A DNA stretch of 64,000 nt from BP-133 sp040756995. GTDB taxonomy: Bacteria; Actinomycetota; Acidimicrobiia; IMCC26256; BP-133. A program made the translations under genes and the position numbers. Below are positions 46,909-55,248 of this stretch, piece by piece (position 1 is the first letter of the stretch; each line of letters begins with the position of its first letter). A model generated the notes under the pieces. It searched no databases and had not been told where the DNA came from. It saw nothing but the letters and a program-made list of their open reading frames with translations. Where the stretch lies: the NCBI GenBank assembly GCA_040756995.1, contig JBFLYK010000004.1, positions 62,001 through 126,000 on the forward strand. Direction: 5' to 3'.

Positions 46909-48717
46909 TTGGCCGAGACCCCCCTGGCTACCGATCTCACCGGCGCCACGCTGCTCAGCGACAGCGAGCTGGTGCTGCGGGCGCGCCAGGGTGACCGCCG
47001 CTCGTTCGGGACGCTGTACCTGCGCCACCACGACGCCGCCTGGCGCGTGGCCTGCGCCGCCGCCGGCTCCCCCACCGACGCCGAGGACGCGGTGGCCGAG
47101 GGCTTCGCCAGGGTCTTCGCCGCCCTGCCCCGGATGGTCGACCGGGACCTGGCCTTCCGGCCCTACCTGCTGGCCTGCGTCCGCAACGCCGCCGTCGACC
47201 GGCACCGCCGGACCCGCAAGCTGGACCTGCGGGACGAGGTCCCCGAGCAGGCGGCGGTGGCCGGCGATCCGGACGAGATCGTGCTGGCCGACCTGGAGAG
47301 GAACCTCGTCGGCGAGGCGCTGCGGTCCCTGCCGGAGCGGTGGCGGACGGTCCTGTGGCTGACCGAGGTCGAGGGCATGACGCCGACCGAGGTCAGCTCG
47401 GTGATCGGCATCAAGCCCAACGCCGTGGCGGCTCTGGCCTACCGGGCCCGGGAGGGCCTCCGGGAGGCCTACCTCCAGGCCCACGTCCGGGCCGAGGCCC
47501 GGGCCGACTGCCGCTACACGGTCGACCGGCTCGGCCCCTACGTCCGCAACGAACTGGCCGCCCGGGAGCGGGACAAGGTCCAGACCCACCTCGACGGCTG
47601 CGCCAACTGCCGGCAGCGCCGCGATGAGCTGGCCGACGTCAACGCCAGCCTCCTGGGCGCCCTGGTCCCCGTACCGCTCCTGCTGGGCTCCAAGACGCAG
47701 CAGGAGTGGCTGGCCGTCGCCCACCTCGGCAAGGGCACCCGCAAGGCCAAGCCGCCGGCCAAGGCGGCCAAGACGGCCTCCCTGGGGACGTCGCCGACCG
47801 TCCAGCGGACGCTGGCGCTGGTCGTCGCCCTGCTGCTGGCCATCTCCGGCGGGGTGGCGATCGAGCGCTTCGGCGCCGACGGCAAGGTGGGCAAGACGTT
47901 CGACCCGGTCGCTCTGCCCAAGCGTCCGTCTGCCCCGACCCCGCCGCCGGCCCCGCCGGCGCCGACCGAAGAGGCGCTCCCGGCTCCCGTCACCACTCCG
48001 GCCCCGACGCCGGCGCCGTCCTCCCGGCGGGCCGTCAGGGCCCCGGTGGAGATTGCGGCGCCCGTCCTGGTCCCCGAGCCGGCGCCCGCACCGACGCAGG
48101 CCGCCAGCCCGGCGCCCATCCCCGAGCCGGCTGCGCCGCCCGCTCCCGAGGCCCCGCCGGCTCCGGCCCCGCCGCCGGAGCAGCCGCCGCCTCCGCCTCC
48201 GCCGCCGCCCGCTCCCGAGCCGCCGCCCGCCGCCTCGACGAAGGCCTCGATCGGCGAGGGCGAAAGCGGTGCCGTCTTCGCCCTGGCCGTGCCGAACGAC
48301 CCGGCCCAGGACCCTCAACCGGACGTTGACGTGACCGTCGGCAGCAACCAGGTGGTCGGCGACGCGCCGCCGTCCGAGGGCACCGGAATCGACATCTCGG
48401 TGTCGCCCAGCACCGGGCTGCGCCGGGTCTTCCGGGCGGTCGAACGTCGAGCGGTACTCGAGGGTCTGGACCGTGGGCGCCTGCGCCTCGGCTCGGCGCC
48501 GCCCCAACCGGCGTCGACGAGGTCGGCTGAGCGGGCCGCCGCGTTGGGCTGCGGGATGTCGCTCGACCGCTTCCACACCGCTTCCGCCCGGGCCGCTGCC
48601 TGCCCGATGCTTCAACCCGAGATGGAGAGTTTCGGGGGCCAGGTCGGCGAGGTCGACCGCCTCGTCGAGGATCTGGTGAAGGCCGGACTCGGGTTCAGTC
48701 CACTGGGAGGCGACTAG
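46909..48717 (+). CDS. sigma-70/ECF-like factor fused to zinc-finger anti-sigma-like and transmembrane regions
   Basis: 602 residues. Sigma region 2 about 20-100 (ARQGDRRSFGTLYLRHHDAAW, AEDAVAEGFARVF), sigma region 4 about 135-190 (LPERWRTVLWLTEVEGMTPTEV, IKPNAVAALAYRAREGLREAY). Then a zf-HC2 zinc finger with Cys201, His227, Cys231 and Cys234 (CANC), one membrane helix about 299-317, a Pro/Ala-rich outside stretch of about 150 residues, and a Ser/Ala-rich end. Sigma and anti-sigma parts are usually separate proteins, so this is a one-piece, membrane-tethered factor. TTG 46909 with CCGAGGACCCG upstream. Confidence 0.8.
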   Translation: MAETPLATDLTGATLLSDSELVLRARQGDRRSFGTLYLRHHDAAWRVACAAAGSPTDAEDAVAEGFARVFAALPRMVDRDLAFRPYLLACVRNAAVDRHRRTRKLDLRDEVPEQAAVAGDPDEIVLADLERNLVGEALRSLPERWRTVLWLTEVEGMTPTEVSSVIGIKPNAVAALAYRAREGLREAYLQAHVRAEARADCRYTVDRLGPYVRNELAARERDKVQTHLDGCANCRQRRDELADVNASLLGALVPVPLLLGSKTQQEWLAVAHLGKGTRKAKPPAKAAKTASLGTSPTVQRTLALVVALLLAISGGVAIERFGADGKVGKTFDPVALPKRPSAPTPPPAPPAPTEEALPAPVTTPAPTPAPSSRRAVRAPVEIAAPVLVPEPAPAPTQAASPAPIPEPAAPPAPEAPPAPAPPPEQPPPPPPPPPAPEPPPAASTKASIGEGESGAVFALAVPNDPAQDPQPDVDVTVGSNQVVGDAPPSEGTGIDISVSPSTGLRRVFRAVERRAVLEGLDRGRLRLGSAPPQPASTRSAERAAALGCGMSLDRFHTASARAAACPMLQPEMESFGGQVGEVDRLVEDLVKAGLGFSPLGGD

Positions 48718-48741
48718 AACCCTCGACTCCCGATTGAGGCT

Positions 48742-49842
48742 TCAGCGGGAGCGGCGGCGGCGCCGGCGGAGGAGGCCGGCGACCACGAGGCCGGTGGTGG
48801 CCAGCGCCGCTCCCCCGGCGGCGGCCACCGTCACCTTCCAGGCGGAGGTCGGCTCCCGCCCCCGGAGGCAGGCGAGGACGGTTTCCTCATTCGAATGTTG
48901 AGGGTTCCAGCCCTCGGCCCGGAGGCGGTCGATGGCCACCACCCAGGGGTGCACCAGGTACGGCACCTCGCTCGGGGGGACGTCGACGAGCCCGGCGCTG
49001 AACAACCGGCGCAGGGCCCGCTCCATGAGCTCCGGCCCGACCGACGGCTGGACCTTCCGCCCGACCAGGGCCCGCAGCTCCTCCCGCGACAGCCATCCCT
49101 CGGCCGCCACGTTGTAGACCCCGGGCAGATCCCGCTCCACGGCCAGGGCGATGGCCTCGGTGGCGTCGTCCTCGTGGACGAACTGCACCGGCGCGGTCGA
49201 CCCGCCCACCGTCAGCGGCACCCGGGCCCGGATGAGCCGGGCGATGGCGTGGTCGGCCCGGGCCCCTAGCACGAAGGCCGGTCGCAGCACGGTGGTGACG
49301 ACCGCCGGCCGGGTCAGGGCCCACTCGGCCAGCAACCGCTCGATCTCGGCCTTGTGGACGCCGAGCGGGAAGCCGGGGTTGGGCCGCAGCGGTGCATCCT
49401 CGGTGAGGGGGACAGGGTTATTGGGCCAGGCGCCGTAGACGGCGGCGCTCGAGACCAGCACGACCTTGCTCACCCCGGCGGCGGCCGCCGCCTCCAGCAC
49501 CCGCCGCGTCCCGCCCACGTTGACCCGGGCCATCAGGTCCTCGTCCGGGATGGCGTCGTGGACGCCGGCCAGGTGGACGAGGACGTCGGCGCCGTCGAAC
49601 AGCGGCCGCAGGTCGGAGCCGGCGACGTCGACGAGGTGGAACTGCAGCCCCCGGGGCCGGAAGCCGGGCTCCCGGACGTCGAGGCCCACCATCCGGCCCA
49701 CCGCCGGCGAGGCGGCCAGTCGCCGCAGGACGGCCTGGCCGAGGAACCCGGACACGCCGGTGATGACGACCGTCCGCGCCGCCGGTGGGGCGGCGTCGGT
49801 TTCGATGGGGGGAGCGGGGTCTTCGGACCTCATGTCGCCCAT
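48742..49842 (-). CDS. NAD-dependent epimerase/dehydratase (extended SDR) with C-terminal membrane helix
   Basis: 366 residues. Rossmann motif VVITGVSGFLGQAVLRR, Ser in VSSAAVYG and the Tyr position replaced: around residue 161 it reads FPLGVHKAEIE, so the usual YxxxK Tyr is missing (H-K with Val). GVYNVAAEGWLSREEL is SDR-like. The C-terminal 40 residues hold a membrane helix (VAAAGGAALATTGLVVAGLL) and an Arg-rich end. Lacking the catalytic Tyr, it may bind NAD(P) without normal turnover, or act in another way. ATG 49842; ATG 49833 is a close alternative. Divergent from 49854. Confidence 0.75.
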   Translation of the reverse strand: MGDMRSEDPAPPIETDAAPPAARTVVITGVSGFLGQAVLRRLAASPAVGRMVGLDVREPGFRPRGLQFHLVDVAGSDLRPLFDGADVLVHLAGVHDAIPDEDLMARVNVGGTRRVLEAAAAAGVSKVVLVSSAAVYGAWPNNPVPLTEDAPLRPNPGFPLGVHKAEIERLLAEWALTRPAVVTTVLRPAFVLGARADHAIARLIRARVPLTVGGSTAPVQFVHEDDATEAIALAVERDLPGVYNVAAEGWLSREELRALVGRKVQPSVGPELMERALRRLFSAGLVDVPPSEVPYLVHPWVVAIDRLRAEGWNPQHSNEETVLACLRGREPTSAWKVTVAAAGGAALATTGLVVAGLLRRRRRRSR

Positions 49843-49847
49843 AGACT
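49842..49847 (+). promoter_or_regulatory. -10 box TAGACT, leaderless start at 49854
   Basis: TAGACT ends 6 bases before ATG 49854. The box overlaps the divergent gene start codon, so the two promoters share this short gap. Confidence 0.5.
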
Positions 49848-49853
49848 GGCCTC

Positions 49854-51128
49854 ATGAGCGATCCCCCTCAACCTCTGGGTCCCTTCGGGGGGTTCGATCT
49901 CAGTCAGATGCTCCGGTTCCTCCAGTCGGACGGGCCCGTCCACTGGGAGGTCGCCCGCCAGGTCGCCCGCTGGGTGGCTCTCGAAGGGCAGAGCGAGCCG
50001 TCCGTTCCCGCCGAGCACCGGTCCCGCCTCGGCGAGGTGGTGACCGCCGCCGAGCAACGAGTCCTGGCCGAGACCGGCGAGCCGCCGCCCGGCCGCCCCG
50101 TCGCCCTGCTCGGTCGGGCCGAGTGGGCCGACCAGGCGCTCCAGACGCTCCGGCCCGTCCTCGAGAAGCTGGCCGTGAGCCTCCAGGGCGATCTCTCGCA
50201 GTTCACCGGTGAGGGCGACGAGGGCGAAGGGTCCGACCCGATGGCCAACAATCCCTTCGCCGGCCTCTTCGGCATGGGGCCGGGAGCCGGTGGTGCCGGA
50301 GGCCCCGGCGGTGGCGGCGGGCCCGGTGGCCCGGGAGCCAATGCCCTGGCCGGCATGTTCGGCGCCCTCGGGCCGCTCCTCCTCGGCGTCCAGTGCGGGT
50401 TCATGGTCGGCCAGCTGGCCCAGAGCCTGCTGTCGGAACACGACTTCCTGCTGCCGATCGCCGATCCGCCCCGGCCGGCGCTCATCGTGCCCAACCTCGA
50501 GGCCTTCCACGACGCCTGGTCGGTCCCGCCCGACGACCTCCGCTTCTACCTCGCCCTCGGCGAGGCCGTCCGGTCCCGGATCGTGGGCCGGGCCTGGATC
50601 CGGGAGCGGCTCGTCCGCCTGGCGTCCGACTACGTCTCCTCGTTCCGGGTCGACCCTTCGGCGCTCGAGGCGCAGCTCGGCTCGATCGACTTCTCCGACC
50701 CGTCCTCCCTCGAAGGGGCGGCGCTCGACCCCGACGCGCTCCTCGGCGCCATGCAGTCACCGGAGCAGCTGGCCGTCCTGGAGCGGTTCCAGCTCACCAC
50801 CGCCGTCCTCGAGACCTACGCCGACACCGTGGTGGAACGCCTGGCCGAACCGATGATCAGGTCCCTGCCCACGATCCGGGAGGCCATGCGCCGCCACCGG
50901 GTGGAGCGCAGCGAGGCCGACCGGTTCATCCAGCGGCTTCTCGGGCTCGACCCCAGCCGCCGCCTCCACGACCAGGCCGCGGCCTTCTGCCGCGGTGTAG
51001 AAGAACGGGCGGGTGCCACGGCCCTCGACCGGCTCCTGGAGTCGGAGGCGATGCTGCCCACCCCGGCCGAGTTGGAGGCTCCGGGCCTGTGGCTGGCCCG
51101 CATCGAGCTGTTCGGAGGAGAGACCTAA
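49854..51128 (+). CDS. DUF2342/zinc-metalloprotease-like protein without intact HExxH
   Basis: 424 residues. Family features: short N-terminal helix region (HWEVARQVARWVALEG), a Gly-rich insert about 140-165, PLLLGVQCGFMVGQLAQ and FDLLLPIAD-like LLPIADPPRPALIVPNLEAF. The region matching the metal site reads FYLALGEAVRSRIV, so the His of HExxH is Gly and the second His is Arg; zinc binding of the usual kind is unlikely. Relatives are annotated as zinc-dependent metalloproteases or F420-associated proteins. Leaderless start. Followed directly by the DAHP synthase gene. Confidence 0.75.
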   Translation: MSDPPQPLGPFGGFDLSQMLRFLQSDGPVHWEVARQVARWVALEGQSEPSVPAEHRSRLGEVVTAAEQRVLAETGEPPPGRPVALLGRAEWADQALQTLRPVLEKLAVSLQGDLSQFTGEGDEGEGSDPMANNPFAGLFGMGPGAGGAGGPGGGGGPGGPGANALAGMFGALGPLLLGVQCGFMVGQLAQSLLSEHDFLLPIADPPRPALIVPNLEAFHDAWSVPPDDLRFYLALGEAVRSRIVGRAWIRERLVRLASDYVSSFRVDPSALEAQLGSIDFSDPSSLEGAALDPDALLGAMQSPEQLAVLERFQLTTAVLETYADTVVERLAEPMIRSLPTIREAMRRHRVERSEADRFIQRLLGLDPSRRLHDQAAAFCRGVEERAGATALDRLLESEAMLPTPAELEAPGLWLARIELFGGET

Positions 51129-52172
51129 GTGATCGTCGTCATGCAGCCGGAGGCCACCGAGGCCGACATCGAGGGGGTCACCGAGGCCCTCGCCCGCCAC
51201 GGCCTCGTGCCGTCGGTGTCGCGGGGAGCGGAGTGCACCGTCATCGGCGCCATCGGTGATGTCGACGCCGTCGGCGACCTGGCCCAGTTCTCGCTCCTCC
51301 CCGGCGTCGACAAGACGGTCCGGATCTCGACCCCCTACAAGCTCGTGGCGGCCCGGGAAGGGCATCGACGATCGACCATCCGGGTCGGGCCGAGCCTCAT
51401 CGGCGGACAGGCTTTCGCCTTCATCTCCGGGCCCTGCGCCGTGGAGACGCCCGAGCAGGCGGCCGAGGCCTGCGAAGCGGCGGCCAAGGCCGGCGCCACC
51501 GTCCTGCGGGGCGACGTCTACAAACACCGCACGTCGCCCTACGCCTTCCAGGGTCTCGGCCAGGCCGGCCTCGAGATCCTGGCCGAGCAGAAGGCCCGCT
51601 TCGGCCTGCCGGTGGTGGCCGAAGTGCTCCACCCGCAGGAAGTCGACGCCATGGTCGACGTCGTCGACATCTTCCGCATCGGCGCCCGCAACATGCAGAA
51701 CTTCGACCTGCTCCGGGCCTGCTCGCTCACCGGCAAGGCCGTCATGCTCAAGCGGGGCCTGTCGGCCACCATCGAGGAGTGGCTGCTGGCGGCGGAGTAC
51801 GCCGCCTCGTCCGGCAACCTCAACATCATCCTCTGCGAGCGCGGCATCCGGACGTTCGAACCCGCCACCCGCAACACCCTCGACCTCTCCGCGGTGAGCG
51901 TGGTGCAGCAGCGCTCCCACCTCCCGGTCATCGTCGACCCGTCGCACGGCACCGGCCACCGGTCGCTGGTGGCGCCGATGACGCTGGCCGCGGTGGCCGC
52001 CGGCTGCGACGGGATCATGATCGACGTGCACCCCCACCCCGAGCTCGCCCGCTGCGACGGCCCCCAGGCGCTGCTGCCCGACGAGCTGCAGGCGCTGGCC
52101 GAGCGGATGTGGCAGCTGGCGGCCTGGATGGGCCGGGACGTCCCCCCCTCAGTGGGGCAGAATCTCGGCTGA
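51129..52172 (+). CDS. aroF: 3-deoxy-7-phosphoheptulonate (DAHP) synthase, type I beta
   Basis: 347 residues, first step of the shikimate pathway (PEP plus erythrose 4-phosphate). N-terminal ferredoxin-like regulatory domain about 1-70 (MQPEATEADIEGVTEAL), then TIM barrel with FISGPCAVET, LRGDVYKHRTSPYAFQG, IGARNMQNFDLL, VMLKRGLSATIEEWL and VDPSHGTGHRSLV, the metal and substrate sites. The GTG start touches the preceding TAA, with GGAGGAGAG upstream, so it is co-transcribed with 49854. The end overlaps the convergent MFS gene by 24 bases. Confidence 0.93.
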   Translation: MIVVMQPEATEADIEGVTEALARHGLVPSVSRGAECTVIGAIGDVDAVGDLAQFSLLPGVDKTVRISTPYKLVAAREGHRRSTIRVGPSLIGGQAFAFISGPCAVETPEQAAEACEAAAKAGATVLRGDVYKHRTSPYAFQGLGQAGLEILAEQKARFGLPVVAEVLHPQEVDAMVDVVDIFRIGARNMQNFDLLRACSLTGKAVMLKRGLSATIEEWLLAAEYAASSGNLNIILCERGIRTFEPATRNTLDLSAVSVVQQRSHLPVIVDPSHGTGHRSLVAPMTLAAVAAGCDGIMIDVHPHPELARCDGPQALLPDELQALAERMWQLAAWMGRDVPPSVGQNLG

Positions 52173-53348
52173 CGCCGACTTCGCCGCCCGCACCGCGGCG
52201 AAGTACGACAGGCCGAAGAAGGCCAGGCCGACGGCCAGCAGCAGGAACCCGAGCCGGCCGGGCAGGTTGGGGATGGCGGCGGGGATGAAGGCGCCGCCGA
52301 CCCAGGCCAGCTGGAAGCGGGTCTCGAAGCGGGCGAACGTGCGGCCCCGGGCGGCCTCGGGGGCGTCCCGCTGCACGAGGCTGTCGAAGGCCAGCCGGCC
52401 GGCCGCCGCCCCCACCGACACGGCGCAGGCCACCACGCCGATGGCCGTCTGACCGAAGGCCCGGGCACCGAAGACGGCCACGACCGCCGGCACGAGCAAC
52501 GCGCCGACGAGGATCGTCTCCTCTCTCACCATCCGCCGCAGCCGGGGGGCGACCACCGCCCCCAGGAAGCCGCCCAGCGCCCCGGCGCCGATCACCAGCC
52601 CGAACAGCCAGGGCTCGGCCTTCCGGCGCTTGAGCTCGAAGGCGGCCAGGAAGGTGAGGAACCCCACGGCCGCCCGCAGCACAGCCATGGCCGTGGCCGC
52701 CAGCCGGATGCTGGCGGCGTGGAGCTCGGCCTGCTCGATGGGTTGCACCGGCGGCGCCGGCCGCGCCGCCCGGGGGATGCGGAAGGCCGCCACCACCGAC
52801 GCCAGGTTGACCAGCGCCGCCAGCCGCAGGACCCAGCGGGCGTCGGTCAGCGTCTGGATCCCGGCGCCGAGCGGTCCGAGGGCCACACCGGCCAGCACAC
52901 CGATGAGGGCCAGGCGGGAGTTGGCCTCCACCAGCTCGCTCTCGTCGTCCACCACGGCCGGCACGAGGGAGCTCTTGGCCACCTGGTAGCCCTTCGACAG
53001 CGCCAGGGTCCCGAAGGCGGCCGGGTAGAAGAGCAGGCTGTCGAGGTGGTCGGCCATGAAGACGCACAGCACCGCCCGGCCCAGGGCGAACAGGGCCACC
53101 ATGAGCCGCCGGCCGCCTTTGGTGCGGTCGAGCGCGGGCCCCATCACCGGGGCGACCACGGCGAACGGCACCATGGTGATGGCCAGATAGAGAAGCACCT
53201 TGGGACGGGCGTCGGCCAGCGTGGCGCTGAAGAAGATGGAGCCCGCCAGCGCCACCGCCACCAGCGTGTCGGCGCCGATGGCCAGGGCGTGGGTGATGGC
53301 CAGACGGGCGAACGGACTCTGCTCCGGCAGCGCACCTGTCTGGCTCAT
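52149..53348 (-). CDS. MFS transporter
   Basis: 399 residues with about 12 membrane helices. Signature region between helices 2 and 3 is VVAPVMGPALDRTKGGRRLM, the usual MFS loop (G-x3-D-R-x-G-R-R). Central loop with Pro-rich PRAARPAPPVQPIEQAEL, second half AFELKRRKAEPWLFGLVIG. Export or import substrate unknown. ATG 53348 has AGAAGG upstream and a TAGCCT box. Overlaps the DAHP synthase end, convergent. Nothing next to it suggests a pathway. Confidence 0.83.
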   Translation of the reverse strand: MSQTGALPEQSPFARLAITHALAIGADTLVAVALAGSIFFSATLADARPKVLLYLAITMVPFAVVAPVMGPALDRTKGGRRLMVALFALGRAVLCVFMADHLDSLLFYPAAFGTLALSKGYQVAKSSLVPAVVDDESELVEANSRLALIGVLAGVALGPLGAGIQTLTDARWVLRLAALVNLASVVAAFRIPRAARPAPPVQPIEQAELHAASIRLAATAMAVLRAAVGFLTFLAAFELKRRKAEPWLFGLVIGAGALGGFLGAVVAPRLRRMVREETILVGALLVPAVVAVFGARAFGQTAIGVVACAVSVGAAAGRLAFDSLVQRDAPEAARGRTFARFETRFQLAWVGGAFIPAAIPNLPGRLGFLLLAVGLAFFGLSYFAAVRAAKSASAEILPH

Positions 53349-53467
53349 GCTGGCCTTCTAGGCTACTGGGGGAATTCGCGGTCGCTTGGGACCGTCGAAA
53401 GGGATAAGGTGCCGATACGGGCCTTACGGCCGGAGGGCGACCAGCCCGGGATCCGAGGGGCGAGCCA

Positions 53468-54043
53468 GTGAATTTCGACGCCTATACCGATCTGTCGGTT
53501 GTCACCGCCGTCGACCTCGTCAACACCCTCGACGTCGAGACGGGGCAGGACACGCTGACCGCGCCGGATCAGCTGGCCAAGTTCCTCTCCGACCATCTCG
53601 ACAGTTACGACCGCCCGCTCACGGCCCGCGACGTGGCCGACATCCAGGGCCTGCGGGACCGGCTGCGGCTCGCCTTCACGCTGGGAAGCATCGACACGGT
53701 CGTCGACCTGCTCAACGACCTGCTGGCCGAATCGAGCGCTCTCCCCCAACTGACCGATCACGACGGCGTGTGGCACTTCCACTTCACGCCGCCGGAGTCG
53801 TCGCTCTTCGCCCACATGGCGGCCGAGGCGGCCATGGGCCTGGCCAGTGTCATCCGCGACCACGGGCTCGAACGGCTGCGCGTCTGCGCCGCCAGCGGCT
53901 GCCAGCGGGTCTTCGTCGACACGTCCCGCAACCGCTCCCGCCGCTACTGCAACCCCGACATCTGCGGGAACCGCACCAACGTGGCCGCCTTCCGGGCCCG
54001 GCAGCGGGCCGCCACCGAGTCCGCCGCAGAAGCGTCGGGTTGA
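53468..54043 (+). CDS. CGNR zinc-finger / ABATE-domain regulator
   Basis: 191 residues. ABATE-type N-terminal domain about 1-120 (DLVNTLDVETGQDTL, GLRDRLRLAF, WHFHFTPPESSLFAHMAAEAAMG). C-terminal CGNR zinc finger about 138-185 with CAASGCQRVFVDTSRNRSRRYC and CGNRTNVAAFRARQR (four Cys ligands). Probably a DNA-binding transcription factor. It lies 155 bases ahead of the PLP/ATP-grasp/lyase operon with a palindrome between (54049-54061), so it may regulate that cluster. GTG 53468 with GGGGCGAG upstream. Confidence 0.85.
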   Translation: MNFDAYTDLSVVTAVDLVNTLDVETGQDTLTAPDQLAKFLSDHLDSYDRPLTARDVADIQGLRDRLRLAFTLGSIDTVVDLLNDLLAESSALPQLTDHDGVWHFHFTPPESSLFAHMAAEAAMGLASVIRDHGLERLRVCAASGCQRVFVDTSRNRSRRYCNPDICGNRTNVAAFRARQRAATESAAEASG

Positions 54044-54048
54044 AAGCC

Positions 54049-54061
54049 CCTTACCGTAAGG
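54049..54061. promoter_or_regulatory. palindrome CCTTAC-c-GTAAGG with a CTTACCG direct repeat
   Basis: Perfect 6-bp arms around one base in the gap before the PLP-enzyme gene. CTTACCG occurs twice, 17 bases apart (54050, 54067), followed by GTCCTTAGC and GTCCTTCCG. Operator-like for the cluster, perhaps bound by the CGNR protein (inference). The gap 54044-54198 shows nothing else clear. Confidence 0.4.
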
Positions 54062-54198
54062 AGTTTCTTACCGAGAAGTCCTTAGCAAGACAGTCCTTCC
54101 GCCGTTAACCTCCCCGTCCCGAAGGGCCCGGCGTTCGTTCGCAGAGCGGGTCTACGTTCCGCGGCGTCGGGTCTTCTCGAGCGGCAGGGAGGCTCTCC

Positions 54199-55248
54199 TT
54201 GGGGGACGTCGCCGTCACGATCACCGGGGCGCTGGAACTGCCCCGCATCGTTCATCTGGGGCCCAATCTCTTCGGTGCCGCCTTCAGCCTGATGAAGCTG
54301 CTACCGGCCCGGCACATCCTCGACCGGGCCCGGCACGACGGGCTGCTCGAGCCGGGCACCGTCGTCATCGAGTCCACCTCGGGGACGTTCGGTCTGGCGC
54401 TGGCCATGGAGTGCCGGCTGCGGGGCCGCCCGCTGGTGCTGGTGAGCGACCCGGCGGTCGACCCGGCCCTGCGGCGCCGGATGCGGGACCTGGGAGCGGT
54501 CGTCGACATCGTGCCCGAGCCGGCGGCGGTCGGCGGATACCAGCAGGCCCGGCTCGACCGGCTGGCCGAGCTGCGCTCCCGCCATCCCCGGCACTTCCTG
54601 CCGGCGCAGTACTCCAACCCCCACAACCCGGCGGCCTACGCGCCACTGGCCGCCTACCTGACCGACACGCTCGGCCCGATCGACTTCCTCGTCGGCCCGG
54701 TGGGTTCGGGCGGCTCGATGTGCGGGACGGCCGCCGCTCTGCGGGCCGGTCTCCATCCCCACCTGGCGGCCGTGGCGGTCGACACCCAGGGCAGCGTCCT
54801 GTTCGGCCAGCGCGACGCCCCCCGCCGTCTCCGGGGCCTGGGCAACAGCCTCATGCCGGCCAACCTCGACCACGCCGCCTTCGACGAGGTCCACTGGGTC
54901 AGCGACCGGGAGGGCTTCGCCGCCACCCGGGCCCTGCATCGCCGGCACGCCCTGTTCATGGGCCCGACCAGTGGCGCCGCCTGGCTGGTGGCGCAGTGGA
55001 AGGCCCGGCTGGAGCCCGACGCCCGGGTGGTGGTGCTGCTGCCCGACGAGGGCCACCGCTACCAGGACACCGTCTACGACGACGCCTGGCTGCGCCGCCA
55101 GGGCCTGCGGCTGCGGCGGCTGCCGAGCCGGCCGGTGGAGGTCGACAACCCGGGCGACGGCGGGCCGGAGTGGTCGTGGTTGCGGTGGAACCGGCGGCGC
55201 TACGAGGCGGTCGTTCCCTCCGGCCGGCCCCACGGGGCGGCGGCGTGA
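54199..55248 (+). CDS. cysteine-synthase-like PLP enzyme of a putative biosynthetic cluster
   Basis: 349 residues, fold type II PLP enzyme. Lys33 in FSLMKLLPARHIL is the likely Schiff-base lysine; ESTSGTFGLALAMECR matches the Asn/Thr loop of cysteine synthases with Phe in place of Asn-Thr; GPVGSGGSMCGTAAAL is the phosphate-binding Gly loop. Relatives include O-acetylserine sulfhydrylases and SbnA-like enzymes that join an amine to a serine derivative by beta-replacement. The C-terminal 60 residues are extra. TTG 54199 with GGGAGG 6 bases upstream. First of four coupled genes (54199-58964). Substrate unknown. Confidence 0.8.
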   Translation: MGDVAVTITGALELPRIVHLGPNLFGAAFSLMKLLPARHILDRARHDGLLEPGTVVIESTSGTFGLALAMECRLRGRPLVLVSDPAVDPALRRRMRDLGAVVDIVPEPAAVGGYQQARLDRLAELRSRHPRHFLPAQYSNPHNPAAYAPLAAYLTDTLGPIDFLVGPVGSGGSMCGTAAALRAGLHPHLAAVAVDTQGSVLFGQRDAPRRLRGLGNSLMPANLDHAAFDEVHWVSDREGFAATRALHRRHALFMGPTSGAAWLVAQWKARLEPDARVVVLLPDEGHRYQDTVYDDAWLRRQGLRLRRLPSRPVEVDNPGDGGPEWSWLRWNRRRYEAVVPSGRPHGAAA

